DNA of 64,000 bases from positions 38,446 to 102,445 of the forward strand of contig CACJWK010000006.1 in NCBI GenBank assembly GCA_902597095.1. Direction: 5' to 3'. This stretch comes from an uncultured Pseudohongiella sp. GTDB taxonomy: Bacteria > Pseudomonadota > Gammaproteobacteria > Pseudomonadales > Pseudohongiellaceae. The translations under genes were made by a program, and so were the position numbers. Below, piece by piece: positions 1 to 7,695 of this stretch. The notes under the pieces are model-generated. The model did no database searches. It had not been told where the DNA came from and worked only from the letters and a program-made list of their open reading frames with translations. The stretch's first letter is position 1, and each line of letters starts with the position of its first letter.

Positions 1-932
1 ATTTGATGAATGCGGCCCTGCGCAGCGTGCTCGGTGATCATGTGCTGCAAAAAGGTTCTCTGGTTGAGGCTGACAGACTGCGGTTTGATTTTTCTCATGG
101 TGCCCCTGTGTCGGCTGAAGAAATCCGGCGCATTGAGGAACAGGTTAATGCCGAGGTTCTTGCCAATTCCGAAGTCAGCAAAGAAGTCATGCCAATTGAA
201 GCGGCGAGAAGCAAGGGTGCATTGGCACTGTTCGGAGAAAAATACGGCGAAGAAGTGCGGGTGGTCTCAATGGGAGGAGACTTCTCCGTCGAGTTCTGCG
301 GCGGTTGCCATGTCGACCGGACAGGCGATATCGGTCTGTTCAAGATTGTCAGTGAATCCGGTATTTCGGCCGGCGTTCGACGAATTGAAGCGGTCACCGG
401 GCACGGTGCGCTAGCACTGATCGCGCGGGAGCAGGATGTTCTGCGCGAAGCATCGTCGCTGTTGAAAACGGGAACCGAGGGTTTGCGGGACAAGCTGTCC
501 GGCCTCCTGAACCAGAACAAAGCCCTTGAGAAACAGCTCGCACAGCTGAAAGCACAAATGGCGGCAAGCGCCGGCGATGATCTCGGATCGCGCGCTGTCG
601 AGCTGGCGGGAATTAAGGTGCTGGTTGCCAATCTCGAAGGTTTTAATCCCAAGTCTCTGCGCGATACGGTCGATCAGCTAAAAAACAAGCTGGGCGCCTC
701 GGTAATTGTGCTGGCCTGTGCGGCGGAGGGTAAAGTGAACCTCGTGGCAGGTGTCAGTGCGGCACTTACTGACCGGGTCAAAGCCGGCGAGCTGGTGAAC
801 ATGGTCGCCGAGCAGGTCGGGGGTAAAGGCGGGGGGCGCCCGGACATGGCGATGGCGGGAGGTAGCCAGCCAGAAAATCTGTCGGTAGCGCTGGAGAGCG
901 TACAGCCGTGGCTGGAGGCTCGTCTCGTCTAA
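1..932 (+). CDS. alaS: Alanyl-tRNA synthetase, C-terminal part (5' end outside window)
   Basis: C-terminal roughly 310 residues of alanyl-tRNA synthetase, which charges tRNA-Ala in the cytoplasm and hydrolyses mischarged Ser/Gly-tRNA-Ala. The window opens inside the editing domain (HLMNAALR region). The zinc-type CGGCH motif lies near residues 98-102 of the visible part, followed by a coiled-coil linker (about 140-190) and the glycine-rich DHHA1/C-Ala domain ending in [15 protein letters not shown]. The start codon lies before base 1. It ends 12 bases before lysC, the usual gammaproteobacterial order alaS-lysC-csrA. Identification is secure. Confidence 0.97.
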   Translation, partial: LMNAALRSVLGDHVLQKGSLVEADRLRFDFSHGAPVSAEEIRRIEEQVNAEVLANSEVSKEVMPIEAARSKGALALFGEKYGEEVRVVSMGGDFSVEFCGGCHVDRTGDIGLFKIVSESGISAGVRRIEAVTGHGALALIAREQDVLREASSLLKTGTEGLRDKLSGLLNQNKALEKQLAQLKAQMAASAGDDLGSRAVELAGIKVLVANLEGFNPKSLRDTVDQLKNKLGASVIVLACAAEGKVNLVAGVSAALTDRVKAGELVNMVAEQVGGKGGGRPDMAMAGGSQPENLSVALESVQPWLEARLV

Positions 933-944
933 AGACAATCTGCA

Positions 945-2186
945 ATGGCATTGATAGTACAAAAATTTGGCGGTACGTCGGTGGGCTCTGTAGAGAGAAT
1001 AGAGGCCGTCGCAGAAAAGATCATCAGTTTCCGCGATCTCGGAGATGACGTCGTCGTGGTGGTGTCTGCCATGAGCGGCGAGACGAACCGACTCACCGCG
1101 CTAGCTCAGGAAATGATGGGGCAACCGACCACGAGGGAAATGGATGTGCTGCTTTCCACGGGCGAACAGGTCACTATTGCGCTGTTGAGCATGGCGCTCG
1201 AAAAAAGGGGATACGGGGCGAGATCCTTTACCGGTGGTCAGGTGCGCATTCTCACCGACGATGCTCACACCAAAGCGAGGATCCGCGAGATCGACAGCAC
1301 GCGCATCATAGCGCAGCTGGAGCAGCAAAATGTGGTGGTGGTGGCCGGTTTTCAGGGGGTTAATGAAGCCGGGTGTATCACAACCCTGGGTCGGGGCGGC
1401 AGCGACACGACTGCAGTCGCGCTGGCAGCAGCGCTCAAGGCCGATGAATGTCAGATCTATACCGATGTCAAAGGGGTGTATACCACTGACCCGCGCGTGG
1501 TTGAAGAGGCCCGCCTGCTCAAAACCGTAACCTTTGAAGAAATGCTTGAACTGGCGAGTCTGGGTGCCAAGGTGCTGCAGATTCGTTCGGTAGAATTTGC
1601 CGGGAAATACAAGGTGCCATTGCGGGTGCTTTCCAGTTTTGAGGAGGGTGAGGGCACCCTGATCAGTTTTGAAGGAGATGAGGCTATGGAAGATCCGAGC
1701 ATTGCTGGCATTGCGTTTGAGCGCGACGAGGCCAAACTGACCGTGACCGGTGTGCCTGATGTGCCAGGAATCGCCTATAACGTCATCGGGCCGGTGAGCG
1801 AAGCAGGCATTGAGGTGGATGTTATCGTTCAGAACGCCGCCGCTGACGGCACGAACGATATTACTTTTACCGTTACGCGGGGCGAAAGTGAGCGCGCAAA
1901 ATCAATTCTGGACAATATCGCCAGTTCCCTCAAAGCGCGAGCGGTGGATCTGGATACAAAGATCTGCAAAGTCTCTCTGGTGGGTGTGGGTATGAGGTCG
2001 CATGCGGGTATTGCCAGCAAAATGTTCAAGGCGCTGGCGCAGGAAGGTATCAATATCCAGATTATTACAACCTCCGAAATTAAGATTTCCGTGGTCATCG
2101 AAGAAAAGTATCTCGAATTGGCCGTGCGCGCGTTGCACAGCGCTTTTGAACTGGGCGATCCGGACGGCGAGCACAGCAGCTCCTGA
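945..2186 (+). CDS. lysC: Aspartokinase, lysC-type with two ACT domains
   Basis: Aspartate kinase phosphorylates L-aspartate to 4-phospho-L-aspartate, the first step towards lysine, methionine and threonine. The 413 residues start with the kinase motif KFGGTSVGS (7-15). The amino-acid kinase fold runs to about 245 and includes GRGGSDTTAVALAAAL. Two ACT domains follow from about 265 to 400 (VPGIAYNVI and AGIASKMFKAL regions) and normally bind lysine/threonine for feedback control. There is no homoserine dehydrogenase fusion. The gene follows alaS by 12 bases and is probably co-transcribed. Length and motifs fit the monofunctional Pseudomonas-type enzyme. Confidence 0.96.
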   Translation: MALIVQKFGGTSVGSVERIEAVAEKIISFRDLGDDVVVVVSAMSGETNRLTALAQEMMGQPTTREMDVLLSTGEQVTIALLSMALEKRGYGARSFTGGQVRILTDDAHTKARIREIDSTRIIAQLEQQNVVVVAGFQGVNEAGCITTLGRGGSDTTAVALAAALKADECQIYTDVKGVYTTDPRVVEEARLLKTVTFEEMLELASLGAKVLQIRSVEFAGKYKVPLRVLSSFEEGEGTLISFEGDEAMEDPSIAGIAFERDEAKLTVTGVPDVPGIAYNVIGPVSEAGIEVDVIVQNAAADGTNDITFTVTRGESERAKSILDNIASSLKARAVDLDTKICKVSLVGVGMRSHAGIASKMFKALAQEGINIQIITTSEIKISVVIEEKYLELAVRALHSAFELGDPDGEHSSS

Positions 2187-2234
2187 TCTGTCAGTAAAGC
2201 CTTTCCGGCACAAAGACTGATTTATGGGTTGGAA

Positions 2235-2254
2235 ATCTGCCGAGATAGGCAGAT
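2235..2254 (+). other. 7-bp perfect hairpin after lysC
   Basis: ATCTGCC (2235-2241) and GGCAGAT (2248-2254) pair perfectly around the loop GAGATA. No U tract follows, so it is not a normal intrinsic terminator. It may be an RNA-stabilising or processing hairpin between lysC and csrA. Function unknown. Confidence 0.4.
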
Positions 2255-2335
2255 ACTAGGCGTTGAGCCCGTGGCATCTCGGAATCCAGTGGTTTTGATC
2301 CGAGCAAAACCCCAATAAAGCGCAGAAGCCCTATT

Positions 2336-2373
2336 ACTGAGGCGGGCGAGCAGGAAGGCCCAACGTCCTCAGT
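2336..2373 (+). promoter_or_regulatory. csrA leader hairpin with a GGA-containing loop
   Basis: ACTGAGG (2336-2342) pairs with CCTCAGT (2367-2373). An inner GGGC (2344-2347) pairs with GCCC (2358-2361), leaving a loop that contains AGGA (2352-2355). CsrA is known to bind GGA exposed in hairpin loops. A second CCTCAGT at 2384-2390 could compete for the same upstream arm. The csrA ribosome-binding region, ggagatagga just before 2461, carries two more GGA triplets. Together this suggests CsrA autoregulation; that is inference. Confidence 0.4.
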
Positions 2374-2460
2374 GATACCTTGACCTCAGTATGCATTTCT
2401 CTTTGCGTCGCTATTCTGCCTGCAGGGACTACACAATGGAATGAGTACTGGAGATAGGAA

Positions 2461-2658
2461 ATGTTGATACTGACGCGCCGCATTGGCGAAACTCTCATGA
2501 TCGGAGATAACGTTACCGTTACCGTTCTGGGCGTTAAGGGTAATCAGGTCCGGATCGGAGTAAATGCCCCGAAAGATGTCGCCGTTCACCGTGAGGAAAT
2601 CTACCAGCGAATCCAGACAGAGCAACCCGCTGAAAACTCTAAAGAGAACGAGCACTAG
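2461..2658 (+). CDS. csrA: Carbon storage regulator CsrA (RsmA)
   Basis: Small dimeric RNA-binding protein that binds GGA motifs in mRNA leaders and controls translation and stability of many transcripts (carbon flux, motility, biofilm). The 65 residues match the family end to end: [16 protein letters not shown] at the N-terminus, the conserved [24 protein letters not shown] core with R44-type RNA-contact region, and a short disordered acidic tail. An SD-like ggagatagga sits directly before the ATG and itself holds two GGA sites. Position after lysC and before tRNA-Ser is the conserved arrangement. Confidence 0.97.
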   Translation: MLILTRRIGETLMIGDNVTVTVLGVKGNQVRIGVNAPKDVAVHREEIYQRIQTEQPAENSKENEH

Positions 2659-2939
2659 CGCCGGATCTGCTGACTGACTCAAGTCCGCGGGATGTCGCGT
2701 GGCCAGGGCCCCGGAGCCGTAAACTGTTCGCGCGGAGAGCTAGGAGAAAACGGTGATCATAGGGAAGACCGCGAGCCCGGCTCCGGCTGGTCATTCAGCG
2801 AGCCACCGACCGCCTCTGCACCTTCAAGGCGAACACCACTGGAGACGAGGCGAGGGAGGCCGCCAGTGACGCAGCAATAGACGCCGCTAAAGACCGGAAA
2901 AGCTGGGCTTTTTGGGTCTTGGTGCATCACCTAGATTCG
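2659..2939. other. Structured, GGA-rich intergenic stretch between csrA and tRNA-Ser
   Basis: No convincing protein gene. The + strand has several GGA triplets. Possible hairpins are CGCG/CGCG around GGATGT near 2688-2702, and CACTGG ... CCAGTG at about 2836-2867. It ends in a U-rich hairpin near 2895-2915 (AAAAGC tgg GCTTTT). It could be the csrA 3' UTR or a small RNA; the alternative is plain spacer. Low confidence. Confidence 0.25.
2886..2921. terminator. Possible bidirectional terminator
   Basis: An inverted repeat with arms AAAGACC/GGTCTT and an inner AAAAGC tgg GCTTTTT. The + strand ends in a T run, so it could stop csrA transcription. Read on the - strand it lies just downstream of tRNA-Ser. 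The stem has mismatches, so the call is tentative. Confidence 0.4.
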
Positions 2940-3029
2940 TGGCGGAGAGTGAGGGATTCGAACCCTCGATAGGGGTTAACCTATACGCCCTTAGCAGGGG
3001 CGCGCCTTCAGCCACTCGGCCAACTCTCC
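2940..3029 (-). tRNA. tRNA-Ser(GCU)
   Basis: Class II tRNA of 90 nt with encoded CCA (2940-2942). The acceptor arm GGAGAGT/ACTCTCC is perfect. The anticodon stem-loop CGCCC-CTGCTAA-GGGCG gives anticodon GCU. A long variable arm (TATAGG...CCTATC type) and a GGTTCGAATCC T-arm are present. It lies next to csrA, where many gammaproteobacteria have tRNA-Ser. A TATTAT-like -10 element lies about 30-40 bases upstream on the - strand. Confidence 0.97.
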
Positions 3030-3094
3030 GGAATTCGTGATGTGCCCAAAAGCGCCGCCAGATAATAGCACAAGCCAGCAGGCTGGCGCACCGT

Positions 3095-3943
3095 CTAGCG
3101 CTCAAGATTGGCTGTGCCCTGCATACAGAGCTGGCCGTCCTGATTTGCAATCCACAGAGTGGCATTGCCATCGGAGTTTGGTCTGGTGCCGTGCACACTG
3201 AACCGGTGGTCCCCGAAAACCGGCCCTAAAGCTCTGAATTCAAATGTTTTTATCGTTTCTTCCGGAAAATTTGAGCGCAACAGCTCCAGCATCAGAGTGG
3301 CCAGCAGTGGTCCGTGGACAATGATTCCTGGGTAGCCCTCTGTGTGCGTGGCATACTGATAATCATAGTGGATTCTGTGTGCATTGAAGGTTAAGGCAGA
3401 GTAGCGAAACAACAGCCGTGAATCTGCGGTCAATTCACGGTGGTAATCGCCAGATGATTCTGCAGCAGCGGGCGCGGGCGGCGCAACTCCCGGTTTTGCG
3501 GCCTCGCGATAGACCAGGTTCTGTATTTCAGTGAGGGCAGGGCGCTGCTCTGACTCGATTTCATGACGGACTTTGACAAACGTCAGTGCACCGCTGCGTC
3601 CGGTAGTTTCCCTGATGTGTTCTATGGTCGACTGACGGGTCAGTGTCTCGCCCAAAGTGATCGGGGAATGAAACTGAATCTGGCTGCCTGCCCACATGCG
3701 TCTCGGTAGCTGGACGGGGGGGAGAAACCCTCCCCGCTTGCGGTGGCCGTCAGCAGCAAGTTCCTCCTGCTGAGCCGTCTCGAGAAAATACAGCCAGTGC
3801 CAAAGAGGTGGCAGCTTGTCTCCTTCTTTCGGGTCCCAGGCCTGATTGAGGGTGGCGGCCAACGCCTTGCAGGGGACCGGGTTCAGGGTGTCTGACAGTG
3901 TCTCTGTTCTGCCTATCCATTCGTGCGCATGCGATTCGTTCAT
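3095..3943 (-). CDS. FAS1-like/HTD2-type hot-dog acyl-CoA hydratase (mesaconyl/3-methylfumaryl-CoA hydratase-like)
   Basis: A 282-residue double hot-dog hydratase. The N-terminal half is a FAS1-like dehydratase domain (MWAGSQIQFHSPITLGE at about 93-109). The C-terminal half has the hydratase-2 pattern NAHRIHYDYQYA followed by GYPGIIVHGPLLATLMLELL, with the catalytic Asp/His pair. The closest described relative I recognise is 3-methylfumaryl-CoA hydratase (Meh/HTD2 type), which adds water to a branched enoyl-CoA. It diverges from a MaoC gene, a CitE-type lyase and an acyl-CoA dehydrogenase, so a role in breakdown of a C5 or branched dicarboxyl-CoA is plausible. Exact substrate unknown. Confidence 0.8.
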   Translation of the reverse strand: MNESHAHEWIGRTETLSDTLNPVPCKALAATLNQAWDPKEGDKLPPLWHWLYFLETAQQEELAADGHRKRGGFLPPVQLPRRMWAGSQIQFHSPITLGETLTRQSTIEHIRETTGRSGALTFVKVRHEIESEQRPALTEIQNLVYREAAKPGVAPPAPAAAESSGDYHRELTADSRLLFRYSALTFNAHRIHYDYQYATHTEGYPGIIVHGPLLATLMLELLRSNFPEETIKTFEFRALGPVFGDHRFSVHGTRPNSDGNATLWIANQDGQLCMQGTANLER

Positions 3944-4055
3944 TAAAGGCGCCTAGCGGTTGCTTTTGTCTCGATGCATCAGAATTTAATGGATGCGCCT
4001 GTCGGTTGCCACTACAATGTTTGACTCCTTTGCTGACTGATAACGATAACTGAAC

Positions 4056-4526
4056 GTGAGCGGAAAATACTTTGAAGAGCTTGAAGTAGGTGCGCTGTTT
4101 CAACATCAACCGGCGCGGACTATCACTGAAACCGATAATCTGCTGTTTACCGCGCTCACTCACAATCTGCAGCCTTTGCATCTGGATGCTGAGTTCGCCA
4201 AGCAGTCACAATACGGCCAAATTTTGGTTAACAGTCTGTATACGCTAGGGCTAGTGGTGGGCCTGTCTGTTGCTGACACCACTCTCGGGACCACCATCGG
4301 CAATCTCGGTATGGAGCAGACTGAGTTCCCGAACCCAGTTTTCATCGGCGATACGCTGAGCGTTTCGACAGAGATCGTAGACAAGCGGGAATCCAGAACG
4401 AAACCTGACCGAGGGATAGTCTGGTTCAAGCACCTTGCACGTAACCAGAGGGGCGAAATTGTGTGTGAATGCTTGCGCAAAGGCATGATGCTTAAATTAA
4501 ACGCCGCACATTCTGAGAGAAACTGA
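4056..4526 (+). CDS. MaoC-family dehydratase (mesaconyl-/itaconyl-CoA hydratase-like)
   Basis: A 156-residue single hot-dog protein with the MaoC/R-hydratase signature LTHNLQPLHLDAEFA followed by LVNSLYTLGL (about 33-66). It resembles mesaconyl-CoA or itaconyl-CoA hydratases, which interconvert an unsaturated C5-CoA and its malyl-type hydroxyacyl-CoA. The GTG at 4056 is the first start that keeps the whole fold; its ribosome site is weak. It is followed after 2 bases by a CitE-type lyase, the same pairing seen in citramalyl-CoA/beta-methylmalyl-CoA pathways. The substrate is inferred from context only. Confidence 0.8.
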   Translation: MSGKYFEELEVGALFQHQPARTITETDNLLFTALTHNLQPLHLDAEFAKQSQYGQILVNSLYTLGLVVGLSVADTTLGTTIGNLGMEQTEFPNPVFIGDTLSVSTEIVDKRESRTKPDRGIVWFKHLARNQRGEIVCECLRKGMMLKLNAAHSERN

Positions 4527-4528
4527 GC

Positions 4529-5452
4529 ATGGCAGTGGTTCCAACTCCAGGGCCGAAAGGCCCTCGCAGATCACTGCATTTCGTGCCGGGCGGTAATGCA
4601 CGAATGTTCGAGAAGGCGCTGACGCTGAATGCGGATACTCTGATTCTTGATCTGGAAGATTCAGTCACGCCGGAGAACAAGGAAGCAGCCCGAAGGGCGG
4701 TTTGCGAATGGATTGAACAGGCAGACTTTGGCGCGAAAGAATGTCTGGTTCGCATCAATCCGCAGGATTCGCCATGGGGAAGAGATGATGCTGAAGCGAT
4801 TGCTGCGGCGCGTCCGGATGGGCTGGTGCTTCCCAAAGTGAGCAGTCGGGCCAGTGTGGATGCAGTCGATCAGCTGGTCAGCGCGATTGAGGAGCAAAAT
4901 AATGTGCAACCTGGCGCAACTTCCCTGGTGCTGATCGGGACCGAACTGTCTGAGGCAGTGTTTTGTCTTGCTGATATGGCGGGCAACGGCAGGGTGGACG
5001 GTCTTACCTGGGGAGCCGAGGATCTCGCCGGGGAGTTGGGCGCTCGCGCCAAGCGAAACGCTGAAGGAGTCTATCTTGATGTGTTCCGCTTTGTTCGTTC
5101 ATCCTGCCTGCTGGCGGCGGTCGCGAATCAGGTGCATCCCATTGATACAGTTTTTGTCGAAATTACAGAGCAGGCCGCGCTGGCTAAAGAATGTGCTGAG
5201 GCGGCTGCAATGGGATTTATAGGTAAGCTGACAATTCATCCGACTCAGGTTGACGTGGTGAACAGGGCTTTTACGCCGAGCGAAGGGGAGGTCGCAGCCG
5301 CCAGGGAGCTGCTTCTGGCGTTTGCTGAAGCCCAGTCGGAAGGCAAGATGGCGTTCAGCTTCAACGGGCAGATGGTTGATGTGCCGCATCTGAAACGCGC
5401 CCGCAAGGTGCTCGCCATTGCTGAGCAAATTGATGTTCAGCTGAAAAGCTGA
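4529..5452 (+). CDS. CitE/HpcH-type CoA ester lyase
   Basis: A 307-residue TIM-barrel lyase. The family opening RSLHFVPGGNARMFEKA (14-30) is followed by DTLILDLEDSVTPENKEAAR, a metal/CoA-site arginine (ECLVRINP), and WGAEDLAGELGA with the acidic metal ligands. Members cleave citryl-, malyl-, beta-methylmalyl- or citramalyl-CoA into acetyl- or propionyl-CoA plus a 2-oxo acid. With MaoC immediately upstream the likely substrate is a methylmalyl- or citramalyl-CoA; this cannot be resolved from sequence. The start at 4529 lies 2 bases after the MaoC stop, so translation is probably coupled. Confidence 0.85.
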   Translation: MAVVPTPGPKGPRRSLHFVPGGNARMFEKALTLNADTLILDLEDSVTPENKEAARRAVCEWIEQADFGAKECLVRINPQDSPWGRDDAEAIAAARPDGLVLPKVSSRASVDAVDQLVSAIEEQNNVQPGATSLVLIGTELSEAVFCLADMAGNGRVDGLTWGAEDLAGELGARAKRNAEGVYLDVFRFVRSSCLLAAVANQVHPIDTVFVEITEQAALAKECAEAAAMGFIGKLTIHPTQVDVVNRAFTPSEGEVAAARELLLAFAEAQSEGKMAFSFNGQMVDVPHLKRARKVLAIAEQIDVQLKS

Positions 5453-5523
5453 AGCAACAAAAGACCGCCTGGCCCGCGACTGCGTGCTGTCTGTTCCACT
5501 GAGTAAATGGGAATAAATGAGCT

Positions 5524-6690
5524 GTGGATTTTTCTGAGCCGATTGACCTGAAGCTGATTCGCGAGGCGGTCAGCAATGTGTGTCGGGATTTTCCCGATGA
5601 GTATTGGGAAAAGCTAGATCGCGAAGGCCAGTATCCGCAGGAGTTTTATGATGCCATGGCTGAGGCAGGCTGGATCGGTATCGCGATCCCTGAAGCCTAT
5701 GGCGGCGCCGGCAAGGGCGTGCAGGAAGCCGCTGTGGTGCTGGAGCAGGTAGCAGCATCAGGCGCTGCGATGAATGGTGCAACACCCTTGCATTTGTCCA
5801 TGTTTGGTATGCATCCGGTCATCAAGCATGGCTCAGAGAGCATGAAAAAGCGTTATTTGCCGGATGTTGCCAGTGGCAAGCTTCAGGTCGCCTTCGGGGT
5901 GACTGAGCCTAACGCCGGCAGCGACACGACTTCCATCGAGACCAGAGCCAGTCTGGTGGATGGTCATTATGTCGTGAGCGGCAGGAAAGTGTGGACCACC
6001 AAGGCCCTTGAATCGGACAGGGTGCTACTTCTCGTTCGAACACAGAGCAAGCAGGAAGTTGAGCGAAGAACCGACGGGATGACGCTGTTGTTCGCCGAAC
6101 TCAAACGTCCGGAGGTGGCCATTTCCCCGATTGAAAAACTTGGTCGTAATGCGGTGAGAACCTGTGAGGTGGTTTACGATGAGCTGAAGGTAGTTGAATC
6201 CGATCGGGTGGGAGAAGAGGGTAAAGGCTTTCGCTATCTGCTGGACGGATTGAATGCTGAACGAATTCTGATTGCCGCAGAAGCATTAGGAATTGGTCGT
6301 GCAGCGCTGGCGCGAGCGGTGTCTTACGCAAATGAGCGGGTGGTGTTCGGCAGACCGATTGGCAAAAATCAGGGGATTGCTTTCCCGCTGGCTGAGGCCA
6401 GAATCCGGCTGGATGCTGCCGGTTTGATGGTGCAAAAAGCCGCTTGGAAGCTGGATCAGGGGATGTCATGTGGTACCGAAGCAAACATGGCTAAGTGGCT
6501 GGCAGCCGAGGCCGGGTTTTACGCAGCGGACGCGGCCATGCAGACCCACGGGGGGTTTGGCTATGCCCGGGAATATCACGTTGAACGGTACTGGCGGGAG
6601 GCCCGTCTGATGAAGCTCGCGCCTATTTCTCAGGAAATGATTTTGAATTTTATCTCGGAGCACGAACTGGGATTGCCGCGTTCCTATTAA
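5524..6690 (+). CDS. Acyl-CoA dehydrogenase, short/branched-chain type
   Basis: A 388-residue FAD enzyme that oxidises an acyl-CoA to the 2-enoyl-CoA and passes electrons to ETF (ETF-QO is at 17288). Visible motifs are FGVTEPNAGSDTTS (124-137), the FAD/CoA region KVWTTK, and QTHGGFGYAREYHVERYWREAR near the C-terminus. The usual catalytic Glu of the YEGTSQ motif is replaced (LAPISQ), but NAERILIAAEALG offers E246-R247, the alternative base position used by isovaleryl-CoA dehydrogenase. The start is GTG. It probably forms one unit with the hydratase/lyase genes. Confidence 0.9.
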   Translation: MDFSEPIDLKLIREAVSNVCRDFPDEYWEKLDREGQYPQEFYDAMAEAGWIGIAIPEAYGGAGKGVQEAAVVLEQVAASGAAMNGATPLHLSMFGMHPVIKHGSESMKKRYLPDVASGKLQVAFGVTEPNAGSDTTSIETRASLVDGHYVVSGRKVWTTKALESDRVLLLVRTQSKQEVERRTDGMTLLFAELKRPEVAISPIEKLGRNAVRTCEVVYDELKVVESDRVGEEGKGFRYLLDGLNAERILIAAEALGIGRAALARAVSYANERVVFGRPIGKNQGIAFPLAEARIRLDAAGLMVQKAAWKLDQGMSCGTEANMAKWLAAEAGFYAADAAMQTHGGFGYAREYHVERYWREARLMKLAPISQEMILNFISEHELGLPRSY

Positions 6691-6730
6691 CAAATCCCAA
6701 GTAACAGATCCCAAGCAACAAGTCCCAAGA
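6689..6730 (+). repeat. Three tandem 14-bp repeats
   Basis: Units AACAAATCCCAAGT (6689-6702), AACAGATCCCAAGC (6703-6716) and AACAAGTCCCAAGA (6717-6730) follow each other without gaps. They start inside the stop codon of the acyl-CoA dehydrogenase and end 37 bases before the next gene. They may be protein-binding iterons or a slippage product. Confidence 0.8.
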
Positions 6731-6767
6731 GTTAACGACGAAATTGAAACAACAAAGAAGACAGCTC

Positions 6768-7607
6768 ATGAAACACCTTATCATCCGAGGCATCGGCATC
6801 GCGGCCAGTGTCTTCGCGCTGAATGTTTTTCCTCAGCAAGGTGAACGGGATGATCCCGAACTGCAGTATGTCGAACCGTTTCAGGTATTCGACAATCTCT
6901 ACTACATTGGCGCAGAGTGGGTAGCTTCCTGGCTGCTGGTGACTGATCAGGGGCTGATCGTGTTCGATGCGCTTTACGATGAGCTCACGGACATGGCTAT
7001 CAACAACATCAGAAGCCTGGGTTTTGATCCTAATGACATCCGCTACCTGATCGGTTCACACGCACATTATTATCACATCGGTGGTGCGGCCCGATTCCAG
7101 CAGGAGTTCAGTGCGGTGGTGATGATGACCGAGGAAGATTGGTTGATGACGGAGGGAGCGGCTCAATTCAGGGAATATCCGCGGCCGGTACGACATTTAT
7201 CAGCGAGTGATGGCAGCACGCTCACGCTGGGGCGAACGCGCCTGCAGTTTATGAAAACGCCCGGTCACACGCCGGGTGTGCTGTCGACCCGATTCACAGT
7301 GTATGACAAGGGTTATCCTCATACGGCCTTTATGTTCGGGGGAGTGGGTCTGAATTTCAACGGCGTAGGGCAGGCTGAGCGTTATGTTGAAAGCGTCAGA
7401 CGCCTGCAGGCGCTTCAGGGCATTGAAGTCAATATTCCGAACCATGCCCCGGCAGCTGACGTCTTCGCACGTCGCGACCGGCTTGCAGAGCGTGCTGAGG
7501 GTGATCCGCACCCGTTTGTCGACCCTGAAGGATGGGACAACTTCCTTGCGCTCTGGCTGGAGCGTGGTGAGCGCTATCTCCAACAGCAGCGGGAACTGGC
7601 CAACTGA
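6768..7607 (+). CDS. Exported metallo-beta-lactamase-fold hydrolase with altered metal motif
   Basis: A 279-residue protein with an N-terminal hydrophobic signal (about 1-22). The fold resembles subclass B3 lactamase-like hydrolases: YYIGAEWVASWLLVTDQGLIVFDA, then SHAHYYHIGG (97-106), PGHTPGVLSTRF, and IPNHAPAAD. The canonical HxHxDH motif should read SHAHYDH; here Asp is Tyr102 while His98, His100 and His103 remain, as do the later histidines. The Asp normally ligates Zn2 and helps position water, so activity may be altered. ATG at 6768 is preferred over an in-frame TTG at 6744 because it begins the signal peptide directly. Substrate unknown. Confidence 0.85.
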   Translation: MKHLIIRGIGIAASVFALNVFPQQGERDDPELQYVEPFQVFDNLYYIGAEWVASWLLVTDQGLIVFDALYDELTDMAINNIRSLGFDPNDIRYLIGSHAHYYHIGGAARFQQEFSAVVMMTEEDWLMTEGAAQFREYPRPVRHLSASDGSTLTLGRTRLQFMKTPGHTPGVLSTRFTVYDKGYPHTAFMFGGVGLNFNGVGQAERYVESVRRLQALQGIEVNIPNHAPAADVFARRDRLAERAEGDPHPFVDPEGWDNFLALWLERGERYLQQQRELAN

Positions 7608-7695
7608 GTGTCGGTGCTGACAACGACTTTGAGTGCGCAGCGAGACAGATTTCTCTCAACTCTGACGGTGCTCATTGCCCCGCCTGAGTTCTGAC

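Noticed and set aside
2692..2880. 62-codon frame after csrA
   Set aside because: It has low-complexity G/P/R content, no ribosome site and no family; the region looks like RNA or spacer.
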